A stretch of 64,000 nucleotides of DNA, from positions 124,001 through 188,000 of the forward strand of contig NZ_JQMW01000009.1 of NCBI RefSeq assembly GCF_000744935.1, given 5' to 3'. The stretch is from Clostridium sp. KNHs214 (GTDB taxonomy: Bacteria; Bacillota; Clostridia; Clostridiales; Clostridiaceae). The notes under the pieces were generated by a model. The model was not told where the DNA came from and ran no database searches. It saw only the letters and a program-made list of their open reading frames with translations. A program made the position numbers and the translations under genes. Positions 8,521 through 18,700 of the stretch are shown one piece after another; the stretch's first letter is position 1, and each line of letters opens with the position of its first letter.

Positions 8521-8561
8521 AATAAGTTTATAGTAAGTTAAATGACTGCTATAAACTTATT
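8521..8561 (-). repeat. Perfect inverted repeat in hisS leader
   Basis: The 13-bp arms AATAAGTTTATAG (8521-8533) and CTATAAACTTATT (8549-8561) lie between the attenuator terminator and the hisS ribosome site. This is a stable hairpin close to the start codon. Role unknown; it may insulate the ribosome site or stabilise the read-through mRNA. Confidence 0.55.
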
Positions 8562-8599
8562 TATTTTTATCATAACAATTTAACTACAAGTAATTACTA

Positions 8600-8640
8600 T
8601 AAAATAAAAATCCCACACAGGTGTTATACCTATGTGGGAT
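8600..8640 (-). terminator. Attenuator terminator upstream of hisS
   Basis: On the minus strand, ATCCCACATAGG (8640-8629) pairs with CCTGTGTGGGAT (8621-8610) across a 7-base loop. TTTTTATTTT follows at once. It lies about 110 bp before the hisS start and after the leader peptide, so it acts inside the hisS transcript. Confidence 0.85.
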
Positions 8641-8744
8641 GAACTTTTTCTGATTTAGAACTTATCACCACCATAGATACAACACAAATGGACCTGTATC
8701 CATGGAAGTTTTTCCAAGAAACAAGTCTTTAACTATGATGATGA
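8610..8744 (-). promoter_or_regulatory. Ribosome-mediated His attenuator: alternative pairings
   Basis: Region 1 (8744-8733, covering the three CAT codons) pairs over 12 bp with region 2, CTATGGTGGTGA (8676-8665). Region 2 can instead pair with region 3, ATCCCACATAG (8640-8630): 11 bp with two single-base bulges. Region 3 otherwise forms the terminator with region 4. This is the 1:2/2:3/3:4 logic of classical attenuation. A ribosome stalled at His codons leaves region 2 free, region 2 captures region 3, and transcription continues into hisS. Confidence 0.75.
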
Positions 8745-8788
8745 AGTTGTTTTGTTTTTGCAGTACATATTGTATATTTTATAAGCAT
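8729..8788 (-). CDS. His-rich leader peptide of hisS attenuator (19 aa)
   Basis: The frame ATG 8788 to TAA 8729 reads MLIKYTICTAKTKQLHHHS. AAGGAG lies eight bases before the ATG, and a TTGTTC-17-TATAAT promoter lies just upstream. Three consecutive His codons (8743-8735) near the end sit exactly in the strand that pairs with the anti-antiterminator. It is too short for routine gene finders. Function is inferred: its translation speed reports the level of charged tRNA-His. Confidence 0.75.
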   Translation of the reverse strand: MLIKYTICTAKTKQLHHHS

Positions 8789-8828
8789 TCAAAACACTCC
8801 TTGAAATTTTGTTAATAACATTTATAAA

Positions 8829-8857
8829 ATTATAACATAAAGTTACATGTAGAACAA
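8829..8857 (-). promoter_or_regulatory. Promoter of the hisS leader
   Basis: On the minus strand, -35 TTGTTC (8857-8852), a 17-bp spacer and -10 TATAAT (8834-8829). The predicted start near 8822 gives about 34 nt before the leader peptide. Confidence 0.65.
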
Positions 8858-8947
8858 ATCCAATGAATAAGAGAACAAACGTTTGTATAAACTTTTTCTA
8901 GTTGGAAATAATAAGTAATGACAAATAACTAGAAAGAGGGGATATAA

Positions 8948-9392
8948 ATGGATTATAATAAAGTTTGATATATTAACTTTAACTTTTATACCTCTTATGA
9001 GGGGAAATAAAAGTAGAAGCAAAAGGACTTTGGAAAGTATAGAATTAGCAGATACAATACCAGAAAGTAATGAAAAGACGCAATGTATAACACTTTTATA
9101 TGCATTATTTGATAAATTCGGAGATGAAGCATCCAAAAGAAAATTTAAGGAGGTCTTTAGTATGACAGAAATAGGTAAAATGATAAGAGATGAAGCCATA
9201 AAAGAAGGAATGAAAGAAGGCAAAGCAGAGGGAAAGAGTGATATTCTTATAAGGCAACTTATTAAAAAATTCAAATCTGTACCCAATGAATATAAAGAAA
9301 AAATAAAGAAACTACCTGAGGAAACTATAGACATAATAGCCACAGATATTTTTGAAATAGAAAAAATTGAAGATGTAGAGAAGTACTTTTAA
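8948..9392 (+). pseudogene. Remnant of Rpn-family (PD-(D/E)XK) nuclease/transposase-like gene
   Basis: ATG 8948 starts MDYNKV and stops at once. A second frame from 8997 gives about 130 residues matching the carboxyl end of Rpn-family proteins: FSMTEIGKMIRDEAIKEGMKEGKAEG, followed by an LIKKFKSVPNEYKEKIKKLP helix. The catalytic N-terminal domain is missing, so this is an internally deleted, dead copy. Rpn genes are numerous and decay often in clostridial genomes. Confidence 0.65.
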
Positions 9393-9570
9393 TCCAAAAC
9401 ATTCTCATACTCACAACTAATATTGCCAAGAAGTGCTTGTTCTAGTTTACTAAAGTTATATTTTCTTTGAGTGTAGTCGTTGAAAGTGCTAGTCTTATGG
9501 TTTTTACTGTAGTTATGACTATATTCTTTTTTAGTGTAAGTTTTTGTATTGGCGCAGCTATTTAAGCACC
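9389..9570 (-). pseudogene. Possible remnant of a DnaD-domain (phage replication type) protein
   Basis: The minus-strand frame ending TAA 9391-9389 reads …NTKTYTKKEYSHNYSKNHKT, then NDYTQRKYNFSKLEQALLGN. This resembles the linker and tail of DnaD-like replication proteins (…QR-YDF--LEK-LLGW). No start codon or upstream domain is visible. Identification rests on a short tail motif only. Confidence 0.3.
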
Positions 9571-9596
9571 TATGAAGTTCTTAATTTCATAGGTGC
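9566..9596 (-). terminator. Hairpin after the histidine kinase gene
   Basis: The 11-bp perfect stem GCACCTATGAA/TTCATAGGTGC lies 50 bp past the kinase stop. The following T stretch is weak on the minus strand. Confidence 0.5.
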
Positions 9597-9642
9597 AGTA
9601 TAATTCATAGATACAATCATTATTTCCATGATTCTCGATGGT

Positions 9643-10686
9643 TCACTGAACTATGGGAAATTTGAAAATTATCATAAGGCCTTTTTCGTAAATGTTTTTA
9701 GCTTCTAGTTCAATTCCTAATTCTTCACATAAGGATTTACATATGTATAATCCCATACCAGTGGATTTTTCATTTAATCGTCCGGTTCTACCTACAAAGC
9801 CCTTATCAAAAATAAAAGGTAATTGGGAATTTTGCACGCCAGGACCATTATCACGGATAGATAAAACAATCTTGCTTTTTTCAATTGTTGATTTAAATTG
9901 AAGCTTTCCTGCAAGATTAGTGTTGCTCTTAGCTTTGGATAAAGCTATAAAATATTTAATTGAATTGTCTATAATTTGACCTAGAATAAATTTGAAACAT
10001 TTTTTGTCCGTAACAATTACCTGTGGCATAGAAGGAAGTTCTATGGAAAAACCTGCTTCCAAGAGAACTTCTGCTTTGCTTTTGATTGCTTCTTTGCAAA
10101 GGGATTCCAAGGTAAATTTTTTGAAAATAAAATCCTTATGAGTTACTTGAGTTTTGGAGTAGTAAAGAACTTGCTCAACTTGGTTTTCCATGCTTCTTCT
10201 GGATTTAATTAGCTTTTCTTTAACTGTGGTGGAAATTTCATTCTCATGATTATCTAAGACTAACTGCATTAAAGCTAGAGGAGTTTTAATTTCATGAACC
10301 CAGCTTTCAATATAGTTACTGTAATTTTCATTGGCAGCAATTAACTTATCTTTTTCATTTTTCTCCCTTTCACATATTTCATCGAAAGTTTTAACTATAT
10401 ATTTATACTCTTTATCAGGAGAGGCTTTAATAAGGTAATTAAGTAAATCTCTCTGATAATGTTGTGTAAGAAAAGTGTCCAAAGCATTAAAGAACTTTTT
10501 TTCCTTTTGGTAAGTTATTTTTATTGAGATAAATATAGATGTTGTGGAAAAAACAATTGTAAGAGGAAGTATAACTCTAAAAGCCTTAGGATAAGCTATC
10601 CATCCAAGTATGCAAAAGCCTATGGTTAAAAAAATTATAGACAGAATCCAAACTATTTTAGATTTTATAATATCAATTACTTTCAT
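9643..10686 (-). CDS. Sensor histidine kinase, BceS type
   Basis: Membrane kinase of a peptide-antibiotic sensing two-component system. Two N-terminal membrane helices (about residues 8-50) are separated by almost no extracellular loop, as in BceS-like intramembrane-sensing kinases. The DHp motif YIESWVHEIKTPLALMQ has the phospho-His. ATPase boxes follow: N (QIIDNSIKYF), G1 (IRDNGPGV) and G2 (STGMGLYICK). ATG 10686 is preferred, seven bases after AGGAG; it overlaps the regulator gene by 14 bp. The kinase senses through the neighbouring ABC permease in the family. Confidence 0.9.
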   Translation of the reverse strand: MKVIDIIKSKIVWILSIIFLTIGFCILGWIAYPKAFRVILPLTIVFSTTSIFISIKITYQKEKKFFNALDTFLTQHYQRDLLNYLIKASPDKEYKYIVKTFDEICEREKNEKDKLIAANENYSNYIESWVHEIKTPLALMQLVLDNHENEISTTVKEKLIKSRRSMENQVEQVLYYSKTQVTHKDFIFKKFTLESLCKEAIKSKAEVLLEAGFSIELPSMPQVIVTDKKCFKFILGQIIDNSIKYFIALSKAKSNTNLAGKLQFKSTIEKSKIVLSIRDNGPGVQNSQLPFIFDKGFVGRTGRLNEKSTGMGLYICKSLCEELGIELEAKNIYEKGLMIIFKFPIVQ

Positions 10687-11362
10687 TATTATACTCCTGT
10701 AGCATATATCCAACGCCTCTTATAGTTTTAATAACATTTTTTATATTTAAATCTGATAAATGCTGTCTTAATCTAGTTATATTCACGTGCAGTATATTGG
10801 CATCAATAAATTCATCAGAATCCCATAGGCATAGGCAAATATCTTTTTTTGTTACAACTTTCCCTTGTTTTTCAGCAAGAAGACTGAGAATTCTTCCTTC
10901 ATTAGCGGGAAAAACTGCAGATTTTTCCTCAATGGTTATGGTAAATATTTCGGGATCAAGGAAAAACCATCCGCAGTTTAAAATATGTTTTTTACCTGAT
11001 GATCTTCTTAAAAGTGCTCTGATTCGTGCTAGTAATACTTCCTTTCTAAAGGGTTTTGAAATGAAGTCATCTGCGCCAAGATCTAGTGTTAATACTTCAT
11101 CTTCTTCTGTATCTCTTGAAGTTAAAACAAGAACAGGAATCTGTGACTCTTTTTTTATATCCCTGCATATCTGAAAGCCACTTTCATAGGGAAGATTTAA
11201 ATCAAGGAGCACAAGGTTTGGATTAATAGCTTGAACTTGCTTATTCAATTGTTTAAATTCCAGTGCAGTTTCACTTCTATAGCCATTTTCAGAAAGCATT
11301 CTTTGAAGTTCGTCTCTCACCATTGATTGATCTTCAATTATATAGATTAATTCCTGTGAGAT
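10673..11362 (-). CDS. Response regulator, OmpR/BceR type, with non-ATG start
   Basis: Receiver domain plus winged-helix DNA-binding domain controlling the adjacent ABC transporter. The receiver shows IIEDQS (acidic pocket), LVLLDLNLP (phospho-Asp), LVLTSRD (Thr/Ser) and DFISKPF (Lys). The C-terminal half has KDICLCLWDSDEFIDANILHVNITRLRQ and IKTIRGVGYML. The first ATG, at 11323, would delete the strand with the acidic pocket. The frame is open upstream to ATC 11362, which lies eight bases after GGAGG and would give fMet-SQELIYIIEDQS. I take that as the likely start, a rare codon; ATT 11368 is less well spaced. Confidence 0.85.
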   Translation of the reverse strand: MSQELIYIIEDQSMVRDELQRMLSENGYRSETALEFKQLNKQVQAINPNLVLLDLNLPYESGFQICRDIKKESQIPVLVLTSRDTEEDEVLTLDLGADDFISKPFRKEVLLARIRALLRRSSGKKHILNCGWFFLDPEIFTITIEEKSAVFPANEGRILSLLAEKQGKVVTKKDICLCLWDSDEFIDANILHVNITRLRQHLSDLNIKNVIKTIRGVGYMLQEYNNESN

Positions 11363-11384
11363 AAAAATCTCCTCCTTCCTTAGT

Positions 11385-13418
11385 TTATATATGCCTTTGC
11401 TCCATTAAGTCAATAATTTTGCTAGCAGATTTTCGAACAGCCATGTAATATAATCCATATATAAGCATTAGTATTATTACTGCAAAAAATGTTTCCATTA
11501 AAATATTGTTTATATTAAAACCGCGAACAGCTATAAGCTGAGAAAGTTCTATAATTGCAACTACACCACTGAGCATGGCAACAGATAAAGGCAGTAGAAA
11601 GTATAGCCTTATTTGTTTATAGAGAGATTTTTTCATTTGGATTGATGAAGCTCCAATGTCTGTAAGGATTTGGTAGCGTATTTTATTATCTCTTATTTCA
11701 GTGATGAATTGTAGTGCCAGTACTGTGCCTGTAACTAGAAGTAATATAATCCCCAGATATATTAATGTATAACTACTAGCTATGGCAATAAATAGTTGCC
11801 TACTATAGCTTTGTAGTGAACTTTCACAATCTAAATTTTTACTTTTAAAAGTATCTAAAATATGCTGAGTGGGAGCAATTTTTCCCTCCTCTTCGACCAC
11901 ATTTTTAGGCAATGCAAAACTTAAAAATCTATTAATATTTTTTTGATCTACATATTTATTAAAATCCTCATCATTCATTATAAAGCTTAAGGAGATGGTT
12001 ATAAAGGTATCAGTTACTAAATTAGTTTGATTAACCTGTCCAACTAGCTTATAATCTTTATTGTTTATTTTTATTATTGGATTCTTCTTAATAGCTTTTT
12101 CTAATGAATTATAGTTACAAGAAAAGTTTGCATCATTATAAATCCCAATTTCGCCAGTTTTAAGGTTTAAGCCTTCTTTTCCCGCAAGTTTTAGTGCTTT
12201 ATCATAGGCAGAACCCTTAATTATATATCCAGACCAATATATACTATTTTTGCTATAATTATTTTCTTTCATAAGCTTGTTACTAAAGTCAGTTAAATCA
12301 AAATTAAATTTATCTAAATCTGCTAATCCAAGTTCAACTACAGTAGGACTATCTACGTATGGACTTATTTCAGGGGAATTTAAAATATTTTCTATAAATT
12401 TTTCCCTACCAGAATATTCTCTTATGGTAAGGTCAAATACATTTAGTTTATTAGCTTTTTTTGCTTCGTTGTTTAAAGCCATTGAACAGCCAAAGGATAA
12501 CATGGAAATTGAAAGAAATAAAAGCAGTGATATAATTCCAAGGCTTAAATATCTACCGGCAACTTGCTCATAGATCTGCCTAGAGGTAAAGGCATTTAAA
12601 CCTTTAAAATATTTAACTTTTTTTCTCTTCGAAAAATTTACTATTAAATTAGTTATACCATAAAAAACAGCCATTGTGCCGTAAAACCCTAGAATAATGC
12701 TGATTATTAGTATTTGAAAAGGAATATTAAGTAATCCATACTTAAGAATATTAAAATATGCAATGGATAAAGTAATAATTCCAGTTATTAATATAAGTTT
12801 GCAAAAGTTAGGGGTTTTTTCTTTTAATTTTTTCTTTTTTGTATCCCCATAAAGAAGATTAGCTAATTCTAGTCTATATACACTAAAGGATTGAAGAAAA
12901 ATGGCAATAATTTGAATAATCATGAATCCAACACTTGTTTCAAGAACAGCAGTTCTAGAAACAGTAAACGTATGTCCTATTATTTGGATTTCAAAAATTC
13001 TAGCTGATAATAAAGAAATAAAGTCTGAGAGAATTATACCAATAAACAAGCCTGAAATAAGGGCCAATAAACTTGTAATCATTCCCTCGAGAATGAGCAT
13101 CCAAAATACCTTACTTTGCTTCATACCCAGCATCATATAAACGCCAATTTCTTTTTTTCGTCTTCTTATTAAAAAGTGATTGGCAAAGACTATAAGGAAA
13201 AACATAATGATTAAACATGCAGCAAAAATAATTTGAATATATAAAAGCAGCTTATTAACTCCATGGGATTCAAAAGTTTTAAGAAAGCGAATTACATCCT
13301 GAGACTCAATGGCAAGTACCACATAAAAGCAGGCTGCTGCAATAACTAGTGTGATAAAGTAAATTAGATATTGACTTATATTTCTTTTAGAATTTCTAAG
13401 GGATATTTTATAAAACAT
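11385..13418 (-). CDS. ABC transporter permease, BceB/FtsX type
   Basis: Membrane permease of 677 residues, the usual BceB size, with about ten membrane helices. Four are grouped in the first 320 residues, with a large extracytoplasmic domain between helices 7 and 8 (about residues 310-520), the antibiotic-binding region in the family. The FtsX signature FLIRRRKKEIGVYMMLGMKQSKVF is at about residue 85. It overlaps the ATPase gene by 11 bp and is followed by the regulator and kinase genes, forming one detoxification module. Confidence 0.9.
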   Translation of the reverse strand: MFYKISLRNSKRNISQYLIYFITLVIAAACFYVVLAIESQDVIRFLKTFESHGVNKLLLYIQIIFAACLIIMFFLIVFANHFLIRRRKKEIGVYMMLGMKQSKVFWMLILEGMITSLLALISGLFIGIILSDFISLLSARIFEIQIIGHTFTVSRTAVLETSVGFMIIQIIAIFLQSFSVYRLELANLLYGDTKKKKLKEKTPNFCKLILITGIITLSIAYFNILKYGLLNIPFQILIISIILGFYGTMAVFYGITNLIVNFSKRKKVKYFKGLNAFTSRQIYEQVAGRYLSLGIISLLLFLSISMLSFGCSMALNNEAKKANKLNVFDLTIREYSGREKFIENILNSPEISPYVDSPTVVELGLADLDKFNFDLTDFSNKLMKENNYSKNSIYWSGYIIKGSAYDKALKLAGKEGLNLKTGEIGIYNDANFSCNYNSLEKAIKKNPIIKINNKDYKLVGQVNQTNLVTDTFITISLSFIMNDEDFNKYVDQKNINRFLSFALPKNVVEEEGKIAPTQHILDTFKSKNLDCESSLQSYSRQLFIAIASSYTLIYLGIILLLVTGTVLALQFITEIRDNKIRYQILTDIGASSIQMKKSLYKQIRLYFLLPLSVAMLSGVVAIIELSQLIAVRGFNINNILMETFFAVIILMLIYGLYYMAVRKSASKIIDLMEQRHI

Positions 13419-14178
13419 TAGCAGATCCTCCTCCCAAGTAGGACATTAGAGATAGAATTCTATCATAAAAGTGCTGACGGTCTTCGTTATCTTCCTTTAT
13501 AATTTCATGAAAGATTTCCCCATCTTGTATGAAGAGAATTCGTGAGCAATAACTGGCTGCATTTGGATCATGTGTAACCATTAGTATTGTCTTTTCTACT
13601 TTTTTATTTACTTCCATCATTATCTCTAGAAGATTTTTAGCGGATTTTGAGTCAAGAGCACCTGTTGGTTCGTCTGCAAGTACAATAGAAGGATCGCTAA
13701 CTAAACAGCGAGCGGCAGCAATTCTTTGCTTTTGCCCTCCAGACATTTGCACGGGAAACTTTTCAAGAATATCCTCAATATTTAATACTTTAGATATTTC
13801 CTTTACTTTTTCTTCAATATTATTTAATGAAACATTGTGGATTGAAAGAGGTAGGGCAATATTTTCATAGCCTGTTAAATTATCTAGAAGTTGAAAATCT
13901 TGAAAGAGATAACCTATTTCAGAACCTCTATAGTCAGCTAAAGCTTTATTCTTTAGTTTTGTAATGTCAAAGTTCTTTAAATTAATTTCACCGGAAGTTG
14001 GTTTTATAATTGTAGCTATACAGTTTAAAAGAGTTGTTTTACCAGAGCCTGAAGCCCCCATAATACCAACAAATTCACCGCTGTAAACATCAAAGCATAT
14101 ATTTTTAAGTGCATTAGTTATACTGTCTTTTATTCCATAGGTCTTTTTCAAATTTTTAATTTCTAATATTTTTTCCAT
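13408..14178 (-). CDS. ABC transporter ATP-binding protein, BceA type
   Basis: ATPase driving the permease that follows it. Walker A is GASGSGKTT, the Q-loop is in LFQDFQLL, the signature is MSGGQKQRIAAARCL, Walker B is [12 protein letters not shown], and the switch His is in MVTHDP. The 256-residue length and the …EPTGALDSKSA… motif belong to the MacB/LolD/BceA subgroup. First gene of the minus-strand operon; its ribosome site GGAGG lies just upstream of ATG 14178. Confidence 0.92.
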   Translation of the reverse strand: MEKILEIKNLKKTYGIKDSITNALKNICFDVYSGEFVGIMGASGSGKTTLLNCIATIIKPTSGEINLKNFDITKLKNKALADYRGSEIGYLFQDFQLLDNLTGYENIALPLSIHNVSLNNIEEKVKEISKVLNIEDILEKFPVQMSGGQKQRIAAARCLVSDPSIVLADEPTGALDSKSAKNLLEIMMEVNKKVEKTILMVTHDPNAASYCSRILFIQDGEIFHEIIKEDNEDRQHFYDRILSLMSYLGGGSANVL

Positions 14179-14307
14179 ATCTATATCCTCCCTGCAAATA
14201 CCATAATATTTCTATATCATTATAACTATATTTTAATAGTAAATCTCAAAAAGTTGTACTTACAGTTCATGTAAGGTAGCTGTTATCTTTTAATCCATGA
14301 TATGGCA

Positions 14308-14336
14308 TTGACAAAACATTAAAATTATCATAAAAT
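14308..14336 (+). promoter_or_regulatory. Promoter of the TetR gene
   Basis: TTGACA (14308-14313), a 17-bp spacer and TAAAAT (14331-14336), 24 bp before the TetR start. Confidence 0.65.
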
Positions 14337-14360
14337 TTAAAAGTGAACGGGGGTTTTCTA

Positions 14361-14963
14361 ATGCAATATTTAAAGGATGAAGTTAGAAATAGTATAGTAG
14401 AGGAAGCTTTAAAGGAATTTAAGGAATTAGGTTATAAAGGAGCTTCTATAAGAAGTATAGCTAAAAGAGCAAATACTTCAGTGGGGAATATTTATAAATA
14501 TTTTAAGTCTAAAGAGGATTTGTATGAGAATTTGATAGGCTCAGTGTATTATAGGCTTATGGATTATATTAATCAATTTCATAAAGTTGAAATTAATGAT
14601 AGGGCTGAGGAAATTTTTTATGGACTTATGGAAAAAATAATGGAGATATTTAATGATAATAGCACAGAGATTGCTATACTGTTTAATAAAAGTAATGGAT
14701 CTAAATATGAGAATTGTAAAAGTACTTTTGTTGATTTTGTTACTAGAATTGTTACAGAAATGATGAAATATCAGCTATTTTCCCAGGGTAAAAGGCTTAA
14801 GGACAATTTTATTATATACCTTGTTTCCCATAGTCTTATAGAAAGTATTTCTATTATACTTGAACAGAGAGAAGATGGAGCTGAGGTAAGAAGACTTATA
14901 CTTAATATAATTGATATCTTTTATATGGACCTTAAAGATAAACTAGATAGTGAGCAAATATAA
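14361..14963 (+). CDS. TetR/AcrR family transcriptional regulator
   Basis: Repressor-type protein of about 200 residues. The N-terminal helix-turn-helix (about residues 8-55) reads IVEEALKEFKELGYKGASIRSIAKRANTSVGNIYKYFKSKEDLYE, a textbook TetR domain in which ANTSVGNIYKYF is the recognition helix. The C-terminal helical domain, where the ligand should bind, is not assigned. ATG 14361 is chosen over GTG 14343, which lies before the GGGGG ribosome site. It stands directly upstream of an ABC exporter and probably controls it. Confidence 0.88.
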   Translation: MQYLKDEVRNSIVEEALKEFKELGYKGASIRSIAKRANTSVGNIYKYFKSKEDLYENLIGSVYYRLMDYINQFHKVEINDRAEEIFYGLMEKIMEIFNDNSTEIAILFNKSNGSKYENCKSTFVDFVTRIVTEMMKYQLFSQGKRLKDNFIIYLVSHSLIESISIILEQREDGAEVRRLILNIIDIFYMDLKDKLDSEQI

Positions 14964-15056
14964 TGAGGATATTTCCATGTACCTAAAAGGTAATAATATT
15001 TTTTAAAACAAAAGAGAACCGTGGTTCACCATGGACGGATTGGAGGAATTTAATTA

Positions 15057-15761
15057 ATGGCGAGTTTTATAGAATTAAAAAATGTAAAAAAGACTTATGA
15101 TATGGGGGAAGTTCTCATTAAAGCGGTGGATGGTGTTTCTTTTTCCATAGATAAGGGAGAATTTGTTGTTGTTCTTGGCCCTAGTGGAGCAGGAAAATCT
15201 ACAATTCTTAATCTTTTAGGTGGTATGGATCAGGTGACAGATGGAAATATATACATAGATGGAAATGATATTAGTAAATATAATAAAAAGATGCTTACAA
15301 AGTATAGGCGTGAAGATATAGGTTTTGTATTTCAATTTTATAATTTAGTTCAGAACTTAAATGCTGTGGAGAATGTGGAACTTGCAGTGGAGATATGTAA
15401 AAAACCAATGGATCCAGTGAAGGTGCTTAAGAATGTAGGACTTGAACATAGATTATATAATTTCCCTTCTCAACTTTCAGGCGGAGAGCAGCAAAGAGTA
15501 TCTATTGCAAGGGCTATTGCTAAAAATCCTAAATTACTTCTTTGTGATGAGCCTACGGGAGCTTTGGATTATAATACTGGAAAATCCATACTTAAGCTTT
15601 TATCAGATACTGCAAAAAAATATCGTATGACCATTGTGGTTATTACTCATAATTCTGCCATAGCTCCAATTGCTGATAAAATTATAACTGTGAAAAATGG
15701 AATGGTTGAAAGTATAAAGAAAAATACTAATCCTATTTCAATAGAAAGTATAGAGTGGTAA
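15057..15761 (+). CDS. ABC transporter ATP-binding protein, MacB/LolD type
   Basis: ATPase of 234 residues with Walker [11 protein letters not shown]-loop VFQFYNLV, signature [15 protein letters not shown], Walker [13 protein letters not shown] and switch His in VITHNS. GGAGG lies ten bases before ATG 15057. The stop codon at 15761 sits three bases before the permease ATG, so the two are translationally coupled. Together with the TetR gene this forms a small exporter cassette. Confidence 0.92.
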   Translation: MASFIELKNVKKTYDMGEVLIKAVDGVSFSIDKGEFVVVLGPSGAGKSTILNLLGGMDQVTDGNIYIDGNDISKYNKKMLTKYRREDIGFVFQFYNLVQNLNAVENVELAVEICKKPMDPVKVLKNVGLEHRLYNFPSQLSGGEQQRVSIARAIAKNPKLLLCDEPTGALDYNTGKSILKLLSDTAKKYRMTIVVITHNSAIAPIADKIITVKNGMVESIKKNTNPISIESIEW

Positions 15762-15763
15762 TT

Positions 15764-18700
15764 ATGAAGAAAACATTTTTTAAAAATTTATTTAGGGATA
15801 TAAAAAATACATTTTCAAGATTCTTATCTATAGTTGTAATAATTGCTGTAGGAGTGTCTTTTTATGCAGGAGTTAGAGCTACTAGTCCAGATATGAAGAT
15901 GTCAGGGGATTATTATTTTAATAAAAGTAACTTTATGGATTTTAAAATAATTTCAACCCTTGGACTTACAGAGGATGATTTATCAGAGATAAAAAAGCAA
16001 AAAGAAGTTAAAAGTGCAGAAGGTTCATATTCAATAGATGCAGTAATAGAGAAAGATAAGCAATTACTGGTTCTTAATATTAATTCATTACCAAGGGAAG
16101 AAGGTATAAATAATATAAGAATCACTAGTGGAAGAAGACCAAAGAGCAATAATGAAGCTATAGTTGAGGAAAGGTTTTTAAAGGAGAATAAACTAAAATT
16201 AAATGATAAAATAATTCTTAAGTCGGGTAATGATAGTAAGCTAGAAGAGAGTTTGAATAATATTGAGTTTAAAATTGTAGGAACTGCAAAGTCTCCATTA
16301 TATATATCAGCTCAGAGACAGCTTAGTTCTGTAGGAAATGGCTCTGTAAGAGGGTTTGTATATGTATTACCAGGGGTTTTTAAAAGTGAAGTTTACACGG
16401 AAATATATGTAAAAGGTGATAGCGAGCAATCAAAGGAAAGCCTTTTAAATAATGAAAGTTATAATAATTCCAATAAAGGTATAGAAAAAGCTCTTAAGGA
16501 TATGGGTTTTGCAAGAAATAAAATAAGATATGAGGATGTTATAAAAAGTAGTGAAGATAAAATAAAAGAAGCGGAAAATAAGTTGCACAGTTCTAAAAAA
16601 GAAGCACAGGATAAATTTGTTGAAGGTTATAAAAAATTAGATGTTGCAAAAGAAAAAATTGCTAAGGGTAAAGATGAGCTTAAAGAGAATGAAATTATTT
16701 ATAATCAGAAGATGTTAGATGGGGAAAAACGCATTGAAGAAGGTAAAAGCAAAATTAAATCTGCTGAAAATGAAATAAAGCTAAAGTCTGAAGAAATTAA
16801 AAATGGAAAACTTCGTATAGCTGAAGGAAAAAAGAAGCTTGACAATAGTGAAAAAGAGCTTAACTTAGGAAAGAAAGAAGCATCAGAAAGTATTTCTTCA
16901 GAAATATCTAGAAATTTATCAGATTTAAAGGCGAAGTTAGATGCTGATCCAACTAATCCTATATATATACAACAGTACAATTCTTTAAACTATGTATATG
17001 AAAATAATATTAAGGGAAAAGATTTTGATAGTATGTATAGTTCCCTAAAAAATGATAATATGCTAGATATAATAAATAATTATTTCCATATAGAAAGTGT
17101 AAAAAGCAATTTTAATAAGGCAGCTTCGGAAATTAGTGCTGGCCGAATAAAGATAGCACAGGAGAAAAAATTACTTATTCAAGGAGAAACTCAGCTTAAT
17201 GCAGGTATATCTGAATTACAGCTAAGTAAGAAAAAAATATCAGATTCACAGATAGAATTAGATAAAGGCAGACAGGAAGGTCTGAAAAAATTAAATAAAG
17301 GTAGAAAAGAACTTCAAGATGGTGAAAAGCAACTTAATTTAAATTTGGAAAAATTAAAAACGGAAGAGAAAAGTGCAAATAATAAGTTTAAAGAAGCGGA
17401 AGAGAAAATTGAAAAGAACAAGAAAAAACTTAAGGAATTTAAAGAGCCTGATTGGTATGTGCTAGGCAGAGCCACCAATGTGGGATATGAGACCTACAGA
17501 CAGGATAGTAATAGAATAGATAATATAGGAAAGGCCTTTCCACTTATATTTTTCTTAGTGGCGGCATTAGTTAGTCTTACCACTATGACAAGAATGGTTC
17601 AAGAAAAGAGAATAGAGATAGGAACCTTTAAGGCATTAGGGTATTCTAGAGCAGCGATTGTAGCACATTATCTTATATATGCTCTTTCAGCTAGTTTAAT
17701 TGGCAGTTTAATAGGAATACTTATTGGATTTAGGTTATTTCCACCTCTTATTATGAATGCCTATAGTTCACTTTATGCTATACCTGCTTCAAGTACACCC
17801 TTTAATACAGGATTTGCTTTGCAGGCATCCATACTAGCTATATTATTTACGGCTACAGCTGCAGTGGCAGCCACATTAGAGGAATTAAGGGAAGTTCCAG
17901 CTTCTTTAATGAGACCTAAGCCACCTAAATCAGGTAAAGAAATATTACTTGAAAGGATAACCTTTATATGGAGAAGATTAAGTTTTACTAAAAAGGTTAC
18001 TGCAAGAAATATATTTAGATATAAGCAAAGACTTTTTATGACTGTAATAGGTATTGCAGCTTGTACAGGATTGATGATAACAGGGTTTGGACTTAAGGAA
18101 GGAATAGTAGGTGCAACAGAAAGACAATTTGGAGAGATTTATAAATATCATATGCAAGGCACATTGACTAAAACTATAGATGATAAGGAAAAAAATAATA
18201 TAAAGGAGAAAATTTTAAATAAGGATAATGTTAAATCAGTGATATTTACCTATAGCAAAAATGCCACAACTAAGAAGAAAGACTCAAAAAATGAAGGTAT
18301 TAATGAGGATATTTATGTGGTTGTTCCAGAGAGTAAGGATAAAATTAATAACTATATAAATCTAACAATGAATGATAAAGCTTTAAGTATTAATAATGAA
18401 GGTGTAGTTTTAACTGAAAAGCTATCTAGGCTCATTAATAAAAAGGTTGGGGACAATATTGTAATTAACTTAAATGATAAAGATATAGAAGTTAAAATTG
18501 CTGGCATAACAGAACAATATATTCAGCACTATGTTTATATGAGTCCTGAATATTATAAAAAGATTACTGGAGCCAGGGTAGATTTTAATAGTTTTTATGG
18601 TATTCTTAAAGATACGTCCCATGCTAGTGAGAATAATCTAGCCAAGGATTTAAAGGGCATTAAGGGTATTAACTCAGTAGGCTTTAAAAATAATATATAT

